Source: Bacillota bacterium | GTDB taxonomy: Bacteria; Bacillota; Clostridia; Acetivibrionales; DTU013 | DNA length: 19,531 nt | Assembly: GCA_023435925.1 (NCBI GenBank) | Contig: JAEZLF010000198.1 | Coordinates: 1 to 19,531, forward strand | Reading direction: 5' to 3' | Part shown: piece after piece, positions 1 to 8,189 of the stretch | Layout of the letters: every line of letters begins with the position of its first letter | Numbering within the stretch: position 1 is the stretch's first letter | The notes under the pieces: model-generated | What the model was told of the DNA's origin: nothing | Seen by the model: the letters and a program-made list of their open reading frames with translations, nothing else | Databases searched by the model: none | Position numbers and translations under genes: made by a program

Positions 1-46
1 AACGTAATGTTATAGCAGTGAAGTAAGGCAGGTAGCTGGAGGTATT
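1..46 (+). promoter_or_regulatory. uvrB ribosome-binding site and upstream stub
   Basis: Only 46 bases lie before uvrB. GGAGG at 38-42 is four bases from the ATG at 47 and fixes that start. No promoter or LexA box is visible in this stub, so uvrB's promoter, or an upstream gene it is co-transcribed with, lies outside the window. Confidence 0.7.
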
Positions 47-2035
47 ATGGCAGAGTTTAAAATTGTTTCGGATTACAAATTGTGCGGGGATCAGCCTGAG
101 GCGGTAGATAAGCTGGTGAATGGAATTAACAGAGGCTATAGGCATCAGACCTTGCTGGGAGTGACCGGATCAGGTAAAACCTTTACAATGGCCAATGTCA
201 TAGAAAAGGTGCAGCGCCCGACATTGATCATGGCACACAACAAGACTCTTGCAGCGCAGCTGTGCAGTGAATTCAAGGAGTTTTTTCCTAACAATGCAGT
301 AGAATATTTTGTAAGCTATTATGATTATTATCAACCGGAGGCTTATATAGCTTCTACCGATACTTATATAGAAAAGGATTCATCCATCAATGACGAGATT
401 GATAAGCTGCGGCATTCAGCAACAGCAGCTCTTTTCGAGAGGCGTGATGTCATTATTGTCGCCAGTGTTTCCTGTATTTACGGATTGGGTGATCCGGAGG
501 ATTATACGGATCTGATGCTTTCGCTCAGACCCGGCATGCAGAAGGACCGGGATGAGATTATACGAAAACTCGTAGATATTCAGTATGAGAGGAATGAAAT
601 AGACTTTAAACGAGGTAAATTCAGAGTGCGGGGAGATGTTCTGGAAATATTCCCTCCGGATTCATCGGAAAGGGTTTTACGCATTGAATTTTTTGGTGAT
701 GAGATTGAGCGGTTGTCAGAGATCAATTATCTTACAGGCGAAATACTCGGTGTACGTTCTCATGCGGCGATCTTTCCGGCAAACCATTACGCCACTACCC
801 GGCCGAAGATGCAAAAAGCACTTACCACAATAGAGCAGGAGCTTGAGGTAAGACTGAAGGAACTGAAAGCACAGGATAAGCTGCTGGAGGCCCAAAGATT
901 GGAGCAGAGAACCCGGTATGATTTGGAGATGCTGCAGGAAATAGGCTTTTGCCAGGGTATCGAAAATTATTCCCGGCATATCAGTGGCAGAACACCGGGA
1001 AGTGCGCCTTATACGCTGATTGACTATTTTCCGGAGGACATGCTGCTTTTTATAGACGAATCCCATGTTTCCGTACCACAGATCGGAAGCATGTATAATG
1101 GAGACCGTTCCCGAAAAGAGGCGCTTGTTGATTATGGATTCCGGCTTCCGTCTGCATTTGACAACAGACCGCTGAAATTTGAAGAATTTGAGAAAAAAAT
1201 CAAGCAGGCTATATATGTCAGCGCAACACCTGGTCAATATGAAAAACGACATTCCCAGCAGGTGGCAGAGCAGATTATCAGACCCACTGGGCTGATAGAC
1301 CCGGAAGTCATTGTCCGGCCGGTACAAGGCCAGATAGATGATTTGATTGGTGAAATTTCCAAAAGAGTAGAAAAAGAGCAGAGAGTTCTTGTTACTACGC
1401 TTACCAAGAAAATGGCGGAGGACTTGACATCCTATCTGAAGGAGATGGATTTTAAGGTCGAATATCTCCACTCTGATGTTGAGACACTGGAAAGAATAGA
1501 GTTGATCCGAAACCTGAGACTGGGTGTATTTGATATTCTAGTTGGTATCAATCTGCTCAGGGAAGGCCTTGACTTACCTGAGGTTACGCTGGTTGCTATC
1601 CTGGATGCGGACAAGGAGGGCTTCCTGCGGTCAGAGACTTCGCTGATACAGACCATCGGCAGAGCTGCCAGGCATGTGGAAGGTACCGTAATCATGTATG
1701 CAGACAGGATGACGGATTCCATGGAGAGAGCGATCAGTGAGACCAACAGAAGAAGAAGAATACAAATGGATTACAATTTAAAAAATGGCATTACGCCAAC
1801 TACTGTACAGAAGAGTGTACGGGATGTTCTGGAAACCATCAAGGTTGCGGAGGAGGATACAGGTTACTCCTTTGATAGAAGTCTGGATGAACTGGATGAG
1901 AAGGATCTGCAGTCCATGATGCTGAAGCTCGAGAAGGACATGAAGGAGGCAGCCAGAGCGCTCCAGTTTGAAAGGGCTGCAGCGCTGAGAGACCGATTGC
2001 AGGAGCTGAAGGATAAACTGAGACAGGAACATTGA
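47..2035 (+). CDS. uvrB: UvrABC excinuclease subunit B
   Basis: UvrB is the DNA-damage-verifying helicase-like subunit of the cytoplasmic UvrABC excision-repair nuclease. UvrA loads it at lesions and it then recruits UvrC. The 662-residue product is the usual family length. Visible motifs are Walker A GVTGSGKT at residues 38-45, the tyrosine-rich beta-hairpin that threads between DNA strands beginning YYDYYQPEAY at 91, and the Walker B box DESH at 337-340. The helicase C-terminal domain carries the LLREGLDLPEV and QTIGRAARH motifs, and a UVR motif near 621-658 contacts UvrC or UvrA. The ATG is set by GGAGG four bases upstream. uvrA follows after 170 bases in the same direction, but has its own promoter. 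Nothing is broken or missing. Confidence 0.98.
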   Translation: MAEFKIVSDYKLCGDQPEAVDKLVNGINRGYRHQTLLGVTGSGKTFTMANVIEKVQRPTLIMAHNKTLAAQLCSEFKEFFPNNAVEYFVSYYDYYQPEAYIASTDTYIEKDSSINDEIDKLRHSATAALFERRDVIIVASVSCIYGLGDPEDYTDLMLSLRPGMQKDRDEIIRKLVDIQYERNEIDFKRGKFRVRGDVLEIFPPDSSERVLRIEFFGDEIERLSEINYLTGEILGVRSHAAIFPANHYATTRPKMQKALTTIEQELEVRLKELKAQDKLLEAQRLEQRTRYDLEMLQEIGFCQGIENYSRHISGRTPGSAPYTLIDYFPEDMLLFIDESHVSVPQIGSMYNGDRSRKEALVDYGFRLPSAFDNRPLKFEEFEKKIKQAIYVSATPGQYEKRHSQQVAEQIIRPTGLIDPEVIVRPVQGQIDDLIGEISKRVEKEQRVLVTTLTKKMAEDLTSYLKEMDFKVEYLHSDVETLERIELIRNLRLGVFDILVGINLLREGLDLPEVTLVAILDADKEGFLRSETSLIQTIGRAARHVEGTVIMYADRMTDSMERAISETNRRRRIQMDYNLKNGITPTTVQKSVRDVLETIKVAEEDTGYSFDRSLDELDEKDLQSMMLKLEKDMKEAARALQFERAAALRDRLQELKDKLRQEH

Positions 2036-2111
2036 CTGTGACCGGAGGAAAAAAACTGTCCAAACCGGTATTCAGAGGATGATAATTCCACCAAAAAAAT
2101 TTGAAAATAAT

Positions 2112-2150
2112 CGAACAAATGTTTGCAATTCGTGTTAGCTTTGGTATAAT
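2112..2150 (+). promoter_or_regulatory. uvrA promoter with overlapping LexA (SOS) box
   Basis: CGAACAAATGTTTG at 2112-2125 matches the Gram-positive LexA/DinR consensus CGAACRNRYGTTYC at 13 of 14 positions; only the last base differs. It overlaps a -35 element TTGCAA (2123-2128). This is followed by a 16-base spacer and a perfect -10 TATAAT (2145-2150), preceded by TG one base away (extended -10). LexA bound here would cover the -35, so uvrA should be induced by DNA damage on its own, even though uvrB lies just upstream. Confidence 0.85.
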
Positions 2151-2205
2151 GTTATAGGAATATTTACAGATAAATTATACCAAAATTTAGAAGCGGGTGC
2201 GCAGC

Positions 2206-5046
2206 ATGAGCAAAAACAGTATTTTTATTAAGGGTGCCAGAGAGCATAATCTGAAAAACATTGATATCGAGATACCAAGAGATAAGCTGGTTGTTATTAC
2301 CGGATTGAGTGGTTCGGGAAAATCTTCGCTGGCTTTTGATACAATATATGCAGAAGGTCAGAGACGCTATGTGGAATCACTTTCTTCTTATGCCAGACAA
2401 TTTCTCGGGCAGATGGAGAAGCCTGATATAGACTATATTGACGGATTATCACCTGCGATATCTATTGATCAGAAAACCACCAGCAGGAATCCAAGATCTA
2501 CGGTAGGAACTGTTACAGAAATTTATGACTACCTGCGGCTTCTTTATGCACGTATTGGAGTACCTCATTGTCATATATGCGGTAAAGAAATAACTCAACA
2601 GACAGTCGATCAGATGGTGGATGCCATCACTGCTCTTGAGGAAGGTTCCAGAATCCAACTGCTGGCGCCGGTTGTCAGAGGCAGAAAAGGTGAATACAAC
2701 AAGCTGATAGAGGATGCGAGGAAGGATGGATATGTTAGAATCAGAGTAGATGGAGAAGTCCGGGATATCAACGATGAAATTACTCTGGAGAAAAATAAGA
2801 AGCATACCATCGAAATTGTTGTGGACAGGCTTATTGTAAGGCCGGATATGGTGAAACGCCTTGCAGATTCCATAGAAACAGCATTGCACCTAAGTGGCGG
2901 GATTTTACTGGTAGATGTGGTGGGGCAGAAGGAAATGTTGTTCAGTCAGAACTTTGCCTGCAGTGATTGCGGTGTCAGCATAGAGGAATTGACCCCCAGA
3001 ATGTTCTCCTTCAATAACCCTTATGGGGCATGCCCCACATGTAGTGGTCTGGGAACCTTTATGAAAATGGATCCGGATCTGATTATTCCCGACTGGACAA
3101 AGTCTCTGGAGGAAGGTGCTATAAAGGTAGGAGGCTGGAATTTCGAAAGCGGGGACAGTTATGCCAGAATGTATATAAATGCATTGGCAAAGAAGTATGA
3201 CTTCAAAATTTCAACGCCGATTAATAAGCTGCCAAGCCGCATTGTTGATATCATTCTTTATGGAACAAAAGGTGAGAAAATTAAGATTGATTATGAAAAG
3301 GAATATGGAAGTGGATCCTTCACATCAGCTTTTGAAGGAGTAATCAGCAGCATGGAGCGGCGCTACAGGGAGACACAGTCCGAAGGAATGAAACAGCATT
3401 ACGAGGAGTTCATGAGCATTCACCCATGTCCGGATTGCAAAGGCGCCAGACTGAAAAAGGAAAGTCTGGCTGTTACGGTGGGAGATCGCAATATCAATGA
3501 CCTTACCGGTATGCCGGTGGATGAGATCATGACGTTTTTTGAGAATATCAAGCTTTCTCAAAGAGATGCCATCATTGCAGGGCAGATTCTGAAGGAAATT
3601 AAAGCCAGAGTCGGCTTCCTGGTTGATGTCGGCCTTAACTATCTTACCCTGTCCAGAGCAGCTGCCACACTTTCCGGAGGGGAAGCTCAGAGGATACGGC
3701 TTGCAACGCAGATAGGCTCCGGATTGATGGGGGTACTGTATATACTTGATGAGCCCAGTATAGGTCTTCATCAAAGAGATAATGAAAGACTCCTTAAAAC
3801 ACTGGCAAGACTAAGGGATCTGGGCAATACATTGATTGTCGTGGAACATGATGAAGACACCATGTATGCCGCAGACCATATCATAGACATGGGACCGGGA
3901 CCAGGTATCCATGGAGGTTATATTGTTGCAGAAGGAACCATCGACGATATAAAAAAATGTGAAGAATCCCAGACAGGATTATATCTGAGTGGTAAGAAAA
4001 GTATTCCGTTACCGGAAAAAAGGCGCACACCAAACGGCAAGTGGATCAAGATCATCGGAGCTCGAGAGAATAATCTGAAAAATATTAATGTAGATATTCC
4101 TCTTGGTGTATTTACAGCAATAACAGGTGTTTCAGGCTCCGGCAAGAGTTCACTTATCAATCAGATACTTTATAAAAAGCTGGCTGCCGAGCTGAATCGT
4201 GCAAGGACAAAAGCCGGGGACCATGACATGATAAACGGTATTCAGTATCTGGATAAGGTTATTGATATTGATCAATCTCCTATTGGAAGGACTCCCAGAT
4301 CAAATCCTGCAACCTACACCGGAGTTTTTGATCTAATACGAGAGGTGTTTTCGGAAACGACTGAAGCCAAAATGAGAGGGTACAAAAACGGGCGGTTCAG
4401 CTTTAATGTAAAGGGTGGGCGCTGTGAAGCCTGCACCGGCGACGGTATTATAAAGATAGAGATGCATTTTCTGCCGGATGTTTATGTTCCCTGTGAGGTG
4501 TGCAAGGGAAAGCGATATAACCGGGAAACATTGGAAGTCAAATACAAGGGGAAAAGCATTTCCGATGTGCTGGATATGACAATAGAAGACGCAGTGGAAT
4601 TCTTCAAGAATATACCAAAAATCCACAGAAAGCTTGAGACGCTATATGACGTCGGACTTGGCTATGTTAAAGTAGGACAGCCTTCAACGACGTTGTCAGG
4701 CGGTGAAGCCCAAAGAATCAAGCTCGCTACAGAACTATCAAAGCGGGCGACAGGAAAAACGCTGTATATTCTGGATGAACCGACAACCGGGCTTCACATA
4801 GCAGATGTCCACCGGCTTGTGAACATCCTGCATCGTCTGGTTGATGCAGGCAATTCAGTTGTTGTCATCGAGCACAATCTGGATGTGATAAAGACTGCGG
4901 ATCATATCATTGATCTGGGACCGGATGGCGGCGGAAAAGGCGGCTATGTAGTTGCAAGCGGTACGCCGGAAGCCATAGCGGCAACGGAGCAGTCGTATAC
5001 CGGTCGATTCCTGAAAAAAATTCTAACAGAAAATAGAACTGAGTAG
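2206..5046 (+). CDS. uvrA: UvrABC excinuclease subunit A
   Basis: UvrA is the dimeric ABC-type ATPase that scans DNA for bulky lesions and loads UvrB. Numbering is from the ATG at 2206 (946 residues, normal length). Walker A boxes are GLSGSGKSS at 33-41 and GVSGSGKSS at 641-649. ABC signatures LSGGEAQ lie at 489-495 and 830-836, each followed by ILDEP Walker B. Zinc-module cysteine pairs are 122/125 with 408/411, 252/255 with 276/279, and 740/743 with 763/766; the last is the finger needed for damage binding. A GTG at 2197 would add three residues. I prefer the ATG because the family normally starts a few residues before KGAREHNLKN, but the ribosome-binding site (GCGGGTG) is weak and does not settle it. 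The promoter upstream carries a LexA box. No clear terminator follows. Confidence 0.98.
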   Translation: MSKNSIFIKGAREHNLKNIDIEIPRDKLVVITGLSGSGKSSLAFDTIYAEGQRRYVESLSSYARQFLGQMEKPDIDYIDGLSPAISIDQKTTSRNPRSTVGTVTEIYDYLRLLYARIGVPHCHICGKEITQQTVDQMVDAITALEEGSRIQLLAPVVRGRKGEYNKLIEDARKDGYVRIRVDGEVRDINDEITLEKNKKHTIEIVVDRLIVRPDMVKRLADSIETALHLSGGILLVDVVGQKEMLFSQNFACSDCGVSIEELTPRMFSFNNPYGACPTCSGLGTFMKMDPDLIIPDWTKSLEEGAIKVGGWNFESGDSYARMYINALAKKYDFKISTPINKLPSRIVDIILYGTKGEKIKIDYEKEYGSGSFTSAFEGVISSMERRYRETQSEGMKQHYEEFMSIHPCPDCKGARLKKESLAVTVGDRNINDLTGMPVDEIMTFFENIKLSQRDAIIAGQILKEIKARVGFLVDVGLNYLTLSRAAATLSGGEAQRIRLATQIGSGLMGVLYILDEPSIGLHQRDNERLLKTLARLRDLGNTLIVVEHDEDTMYAADHIIDMGPGPGIHGGYIVAEGTIDDIKKCEESQTGLYLSGKKSIPLPEKRRTPNGKWIKIIGARENNLKNINVDIPLGVFTAITGVSGSGKSSLINQILYKKLAAELNRARTKAGDHDMINGIQYLDKVIDIDQSPIGRTPRSNPATYTGVFDLIREVFSETTEAKMRGYKNGRFSFNVKGGRCEACTGDGIIKIEMHFLPDVYVPCEVCKGKRYNRETLEVKYKGKSISDVLDMTIEDAVEFFKNIPKIHRKLETLYDVGLGYVKVGQPSTTLSGGEAQRIKLATELSKRATGKTLYILDEPTTGLHIADVHRLVNILHRLVDAGNSVVVIEHNLDVIKTADHIIDLGPDGGGKGGYVVASGTPEAIAATEQSYTGRFLKKILTENRTE

Positions 5047-5131
5047 AAAAGAATAGAATTAATGATGTTAGAGCCAGAATAGAACAAGATTGAACCTTAA
5101 CTGACAGCAACAGTAGCAAAACGACTCTGTA

Positions 5132-5245
5132 ACAGGTGACGTGACAGGGGGACGTGTGACAAGCGACGGGTCTCGTCTGTCGCATTAGTGTGCGTCAAAC
5201 TAGAACTGTGCTCTTTCACATCGTCCCTCTGTCTCCATCGCCTGT
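5132..5245. repeat. Imperfect 114-bp palindrome, REP-like
   Basis: The left arm (5132-5160, starting ACAGGTGACGTGACAG) and the right arm (5215-5245, ending CCATCGCCTGT) are reverse complements at roughly 26 of 31 positions. The 54-base centre contains a smaller hairpin, GCGAC at 5163-5167 with GTCGC at 5179-5183. Composition is unlike the AT-richer flanks, and the arms contain a GACAGGGGGACG-type string. From memory, such strings occur in clostridial repeats linked to IS200-like/RAYT transposases; that link is an inference. There is no T-run, so it is not a simple terminator. No transposase is present in the window. Confidence 0.6.
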
Positions 5246-5316
5246 CACGCAACTTCTTTGGAGTGTCTGCCTGCCTTGCTTTAAAAATATGTGCTGATAC
5301 TTCCCGCGCTTTCACC

Positions 5317-5439
5317 TTATTTAGGATCTGCGAATCCAAAGCCCCGAGGGCTTACAAACAGAATCAGGAATACAAGTATGAAGAACAAAATGGCGCAGTC
5401 ATCATTAAAAACATTGCCGAGAAAACCACTGTTGGACAT
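5317..5439 (-). CDS. Small single-span membrane protein, 40 residues
   Basis: This short minus-strand gene begins with ATG (5439-5437) and ends with TAA (5319-5317), encoding MSNSGFLGNVFND...FGFADPK. A strong ribosome-binding site, AGGAGGTG on the minus strand, lies about 7-9 bases before the ATG. A sigma-A-like promoter (TTGAAA, 16 bases, TATAGT) lies about 55 bases upstream. Residues 16-29 are an unbroken hydrophobic stretch (AILFFILVFLILFV), so one membrane segment is likely. The glycine/asparagine-rich N-terminus, an acidic-cysteine patch (DDC) and the short span recall the very small membrane or spore-associated proteins of Firmicutes (YjcZ-like in style), but I do not recognise the family and assign no function. 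A 6-bp hairpin (5339-5353) lies inside the reading frame. The plus-strand reading of this region looks non-coding. Confidence 0.72.
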   Translation of the reverse strand: MSNSGFLGNVFNDDCAILFFILVFLILFVSPRGFGFADPK

Positions 5440-5472
5440 TCAAAAACACCTCCTCATTATATTGCACATCAG

Positions 5473-5486
5473 TGTAAGCGTTTGCT
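5473..5486. promoter_or_regulatory. Possible cre site (CcpA operator)
   Basis: TGTAAGCGTTTGCT matches the catabolite-responsive-element consensus TGNAANCGNWWNCA at 13 of 14 positions; only the final A is T. It lies about +3 to +16 relative to the predicted start of the minus-strand small-protein transcript, where CcpA binding usually represses. A one-mismatch match can occur by chance a few times in 20 kb, so position is the main support. Confidence 0.4.
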
Positions 5487-5494
5487 TTGCTACT

Positions 5495-5522
5495 ACTATA
5501 AATATATTCCCGAACGTTTCAA
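5495..5522 (-). promoter_or_regulatory. Sigma-A-like promoter for the 40-residue protein
   Basis: On the minus strand, TTGAAA (5522-5517) and TATAGT (5500-5495) are separated by 16 bases. Transcription would start near 5488, leaving a leader of about 50 bases to the ATG at 5439. Confidence 0.55.
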
Positions 5523-5795
5523 TCGGTTACAAAAACAATCGGTGACTGTCAGTTTGAAAATATGGAGGTCTATAAAAAGGGTGAAATTGAAAGGCCGGCG
5601 CATTTTGACGGATTGAGTGTTGAGGTGAGCCTGTTGTTTGAGGGACTGTTTTAGTGCACTTTGCTGTAGACCCTGAATAAAATAATATGTTATACTGATG
5701 GATGAAGTTTGAATGGTAGCAATAGAAAACAAATGGGTAATGATATGCGTATAATAATAGATGGACTATAAAAATGCAGTCGTGAAGGGAGTTGA
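5523..5795 (+). promoter_or_regulatory. Non-coding stretch with candidate clpE promoter
   Basis: This 273-base stretch between the divergent small gene and clpE holds no convincing gene. The best promoter candidate is the extended -10 TGTTATACT (hexamer TATACT 5691-5696) with TAGACC at 5667-5672 as a weak -35 after 18 bases. A second isolated TATAAT lies at 5750-5755 without a good -35. I looked for the tandem GGTCAAA heptads of a CtsR operator and for a CIRCE palindrome and saw neither. The ribosome-binding site AAGGGAG is at 5785-5791. Confidence 0.4.
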
Positions 5796-8144
5796 TTGAC
5801 TGTGATGATGTGCTCAATTTGCAAGGAGAATTATGCAGTAGTTTTCATAACCAAAATTGTAGATGGCAAGCAGAACCAGGAGGGGCTTTGTTTATCCTGT
5901 GCGAAAAAGCAGGGTATCCAGCCTGTCAACCAATTGATAGAACAAACGGGGATGTCCGAGGACGATATTGATAATCTGAATAAGCAAATGGGCAGCTTGT
6001 TTGACAATATGGATATGGATATGGGAAACGTGGAACCGGTTGGAAACAATGGTGCCAATAATAAAGTGAATCCGTTTTTCAATTTTATCAACCGCGCTTT
6101 TCCTAAAAATGAGGAAAACAACGATGAAAGTGATGTTCAAAAAGGACCTGCCGACGAAAGGGACAATAAAAATGGTACAAGGACCAAGACTCAGGAAAAA
6201 AAGAGCCTAAAGAAGAAAAAATTCCTTGATATGTATGGTTCCAACCTTACCGATATGGCCCGAGAGGATAAAATTGACAGAGTCATCGGCAGAAATAGAG
6301 AAATTGACAGGGTTGTACAGATATTGAACAGAAGAAGCAAAAACAATCCGGTGCTCGTTGGTGAGCCGGGTGTTGGTAAAACGGCAATTGCTGAAGGTCT
6401 TGCAGTTAGGATTGCCAATCGCCAGGTACCGGCCAAGCTGTTCAATGCAGAGATTTATCTTCTGGATATGACAGGCATTGTGGCGGGTACACAGTTCAGA
6501 GGCCAGTTTGAGAGCCGCATGAAAGGGATCATTGAGGAAGCGAAGGCACTGGGAAATGTCATACTGGTAATCGATGAGCTTCACAATATCATGGGAGCAG
6601 GGGAAGCAGAAGGCGCTATGAATGCCGCCAATATATTGAAGCCGGCGTTGTCCAGGGGTGAGATCCAGGTGATTGGTGCAACGACTCTCAATGAATACAG
6701 AAAGTATATCGAAAAGGATTCGGCATTGGAAAGAAGATTTCAGCCTGTTCTGGTGGATGAGCCTTCTGTTGATGAAACGATTGAGATATTAAAGGGTATC
6801 AGAGACTATTATGAGAATTATCATCGAGTAAAAATATCGGATGAGGTGATTGAAGCCGCTGCCCGCTTGTCTGAAAGATATATCAACGACAGATTCCTTC
6901 CCGACAAGGCTATTGATGTGATCGATGAAGCGGGATCCAGGGTTAATTTGAGAAATACCGGTCTGGTGGAGCTTGAAGCTTTAAAAGAAGAGCTTCGGAA
7001 GGTACAGGAGGAAAAGGAATTTGCTGTTTCAGCTGATTCCATCGAGGATTATCAGAAAGCAGCGGACCTCAAGGTTCGCGAATGTAAGCTGTTGCAGCAA
7101 ATCAAGGATTATGAGGAGAAAAACAAGGCAGAGGAACTAACGGTTGACGATATCGCGTACATCATTGAGCTTTGGACAAAGATACCGGTGCAGAAGCTGA
7201 CGGAAATTGAAGCTGTAAAGCTGATGAATCTTGAAGAAAGGCTGCATAAAAGAGTAATTGGACAGAATGAAGCTGTAAAGAGCGTATCCAAAGCTATCCG
7301 AAGAAACAGAGCAGGCTTCAGAAAGAAAAAGAAACCGGCTTCCTTCGTTTTTGTAGGCCCCACCGGTGTCGGCAAAACGGAGCTGGTAAGAGCGCTTGCC
7401 GTAGAGCTTTTTGAAACGGAAGATGCACTGATCCGGCTGGATATGTCCGAATATATGGAGAAGCATACGGTTTCCAAATTGATTGGATCGCCACCGGGCT
7501 ACGTTGGCTATGATGAAGGCGGGCAATTGACGGAAAAGGTTCGGAGAAAACCGTTCTCTGTTATATTAATGGATGAAATTGATAAAGCGCATCCAGATGT
7601 GTTTAACATGCTTCTTCAGATTCTTGAGGATGGCAGGCTGACAGACAGTCATGGCAGAGTGGTGAATTTTGAAAACACCATCATCATCATGACCTCCAAT
7701 GCGGGTACAACGCTGAAGGCAAATGGTCTCGGGTTCTCCAACGATGGTTACAAGGCACTGGAAAGCAGAGTGAGAGATGTAATGAAGGATACCTTCAGGC
7801 CGGAGTTCTTAAACAGGCTTGATGAAACTATCGTATTTACCGAGCTGAACAAAGATGAACTGAAACAGATCATTTCACTGATGTATGATGAAGTCCGGAC
7901 AGAGGCTGCACAAAAGGGAATTTCCATTCAGTTTACCGGCGAAGTGAGTGATTTTATACTGGAAAAAGGCTATGATCCCAAATATGGTGCCAGACCCCTC
8001 AGGAGAACAATACAGAAGTACATTGAGGATGAATTGACAGAACAGTTCTTCTTGGGCAACTTCAAGCCGGGAAGCAGTATTACAGTCGATGTAAATGAAG
8101 GTGTTATTTTATTCAGGCAGAATTCTCCATTACTCTTGCAGTAA
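5796..8144 (+). CDS. clpE: ClpE-type Clp protease ATPase, zinc-finger N-terminus
   Basis: This is a hexameric AAA+ unfoldase that feeds proteins to ClpP. The 782-residue product has an N-terminal C4 zinc finger (Cys 6, 9, 32, 35), as in ClpE, instead of the double Clp-N repeat of ClpC. An acidic, asparagine-rich linker (about 65-130) leads to AAA-1, with Walker A GEPGVGKT at 189-196 and Walker B VILVIDE at 255-261. A short coiled coil carries a UVR-like motif near 417-435. AAA-2 has GPTGVGKT at 521-528 and Walker B LMDEIDKAHPD. The LGF tripeptide at 645-647 sits in the loop where ClpP-binding ATPases carry [LIV]G[FL]. The start is uncertain: TTG 5796 (used here), GTG 5802 and ATG 5805 are in frame, and AAGGGAG at 5785-5791 fits 5796 or 5802. 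No ctsR, mcsA or mcsB adjoins it. A perfect hairpin overlaps its stop codon. Confidence 0.93.
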   Translation: MTVMMCSICKENYAVVFITKIVDGKQNQEGLCLSCAKKQGIQPVNQLIEQTGMSEDDIDNLNKQMGSLFDNMDMDMGNVEPVGNNGANNKVNPFFNFINRAFPKNEENNDESDVQKGPADERDNKNGTRTKTQEKKSLKKKKFLDMYGSNLTDMAREDKIDRVIGRNREIDRVVQILNRRSKNNPVLVGEPGVGKTAIAEGLAVRIANRQVPAKLFNAEIYLLDMTGIVAGTQFRGQFESRMKGIIEEAKALGNVILVIDELHNIMGAGEAEGAMNAANILKPALSRGEIQVIGATTLNEYRKYIEKDSALERRFQPVLVDEPSVDETIEILKGIRDYYENYHRVKISDEVIEAAARLSERYINDRFLPDKAIDVIDEAGSRVNLRNTGLVELEALKEELRKVQEEKEFAVSADSIEDYQKAADLKVRECKLLQQIKDYEEKNKAEELTVDDIAYIIELWTKIPVQKLTEIEAVKLMNLEERLHKRVIGQNEAVKSVSKAIRRNRAGFRKKKKPASFVFVGPTGVGKTELVRALAVELFETEDALIRLDMSEYMEKHTVSKLIGSPPGYVGYDEGGQLTEKVRRKPFSVILMDEIDKAHPDVFNMLLQILEDGRLTDSHGRVVNFENTIIIMTSNAGTTLKANGLGFSNDGYKALESRVRDVMKDTFRPEFLNRLDETIVFTELNKDELKQIISLMYDEVRTEAAQKGISIQFTGEVSDFILEKGYDPKYGARPLRRTIQKYIEDELTEQFFLGNFKPGSSITVDVNEGVILFRQNSPLLLQ

Positions 8145-8150
8145 TGGAGA
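8124..8150 (+). terminator. Hairpin over clpE stop codon, possible weak terminator
   Basis: TCTCCATTAC (8124-8133) and GTAATGGAGA (8141-8150) form a perfect 10-bp stem with a 7-base loop, and the clpE stop TAA lies inside the right arm. The following TGTAATGCTTGTTTTAT is only loosely T-rich. It may partly terminate, or protect the clpE mRNA end, rather than fully separate clpE from galM, whose ATG is 40 bases further on. Confidence 0.5.
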
Positions 8151-8189
8151 TGTAATGCTTGTTTTATATGAAAATGGAGGGGATTGATC

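Noticed and set aside
716..1471. Long minus-strand reading frame inside uvrB
   Set aside because: Antisense shadow of a clear, intact uvrB; no ribosome-binding site and no recognisable domain. The same applies to the other antisense frames inside uvrA, clpE, cuaD, cuaS, cuaR and cuaA.
5188..5616. Plus-strand 142-codon frame after uvrA
   Set aside because: No ribosome-binding site, low-complexity translation, begins inside the palindrome and runs antisense over the better-supported 40-residue gene and its promoter.
5562..5654. Plus-strand 30-codon frame starting MEVYKKGEIE
   Set aside because: Codon choice looks plausible, but there is no ribosome-binding site before the ATG and no known family; too weak to call.
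5523..5795. CtsR or CIRCE operator before clpE
   Set aside because: Only an isolated imperfect heptad (CGTCAAA on the minus strand near 5600) is seen, with no second heptad at three-base spacing and no CIRCE palindrome.
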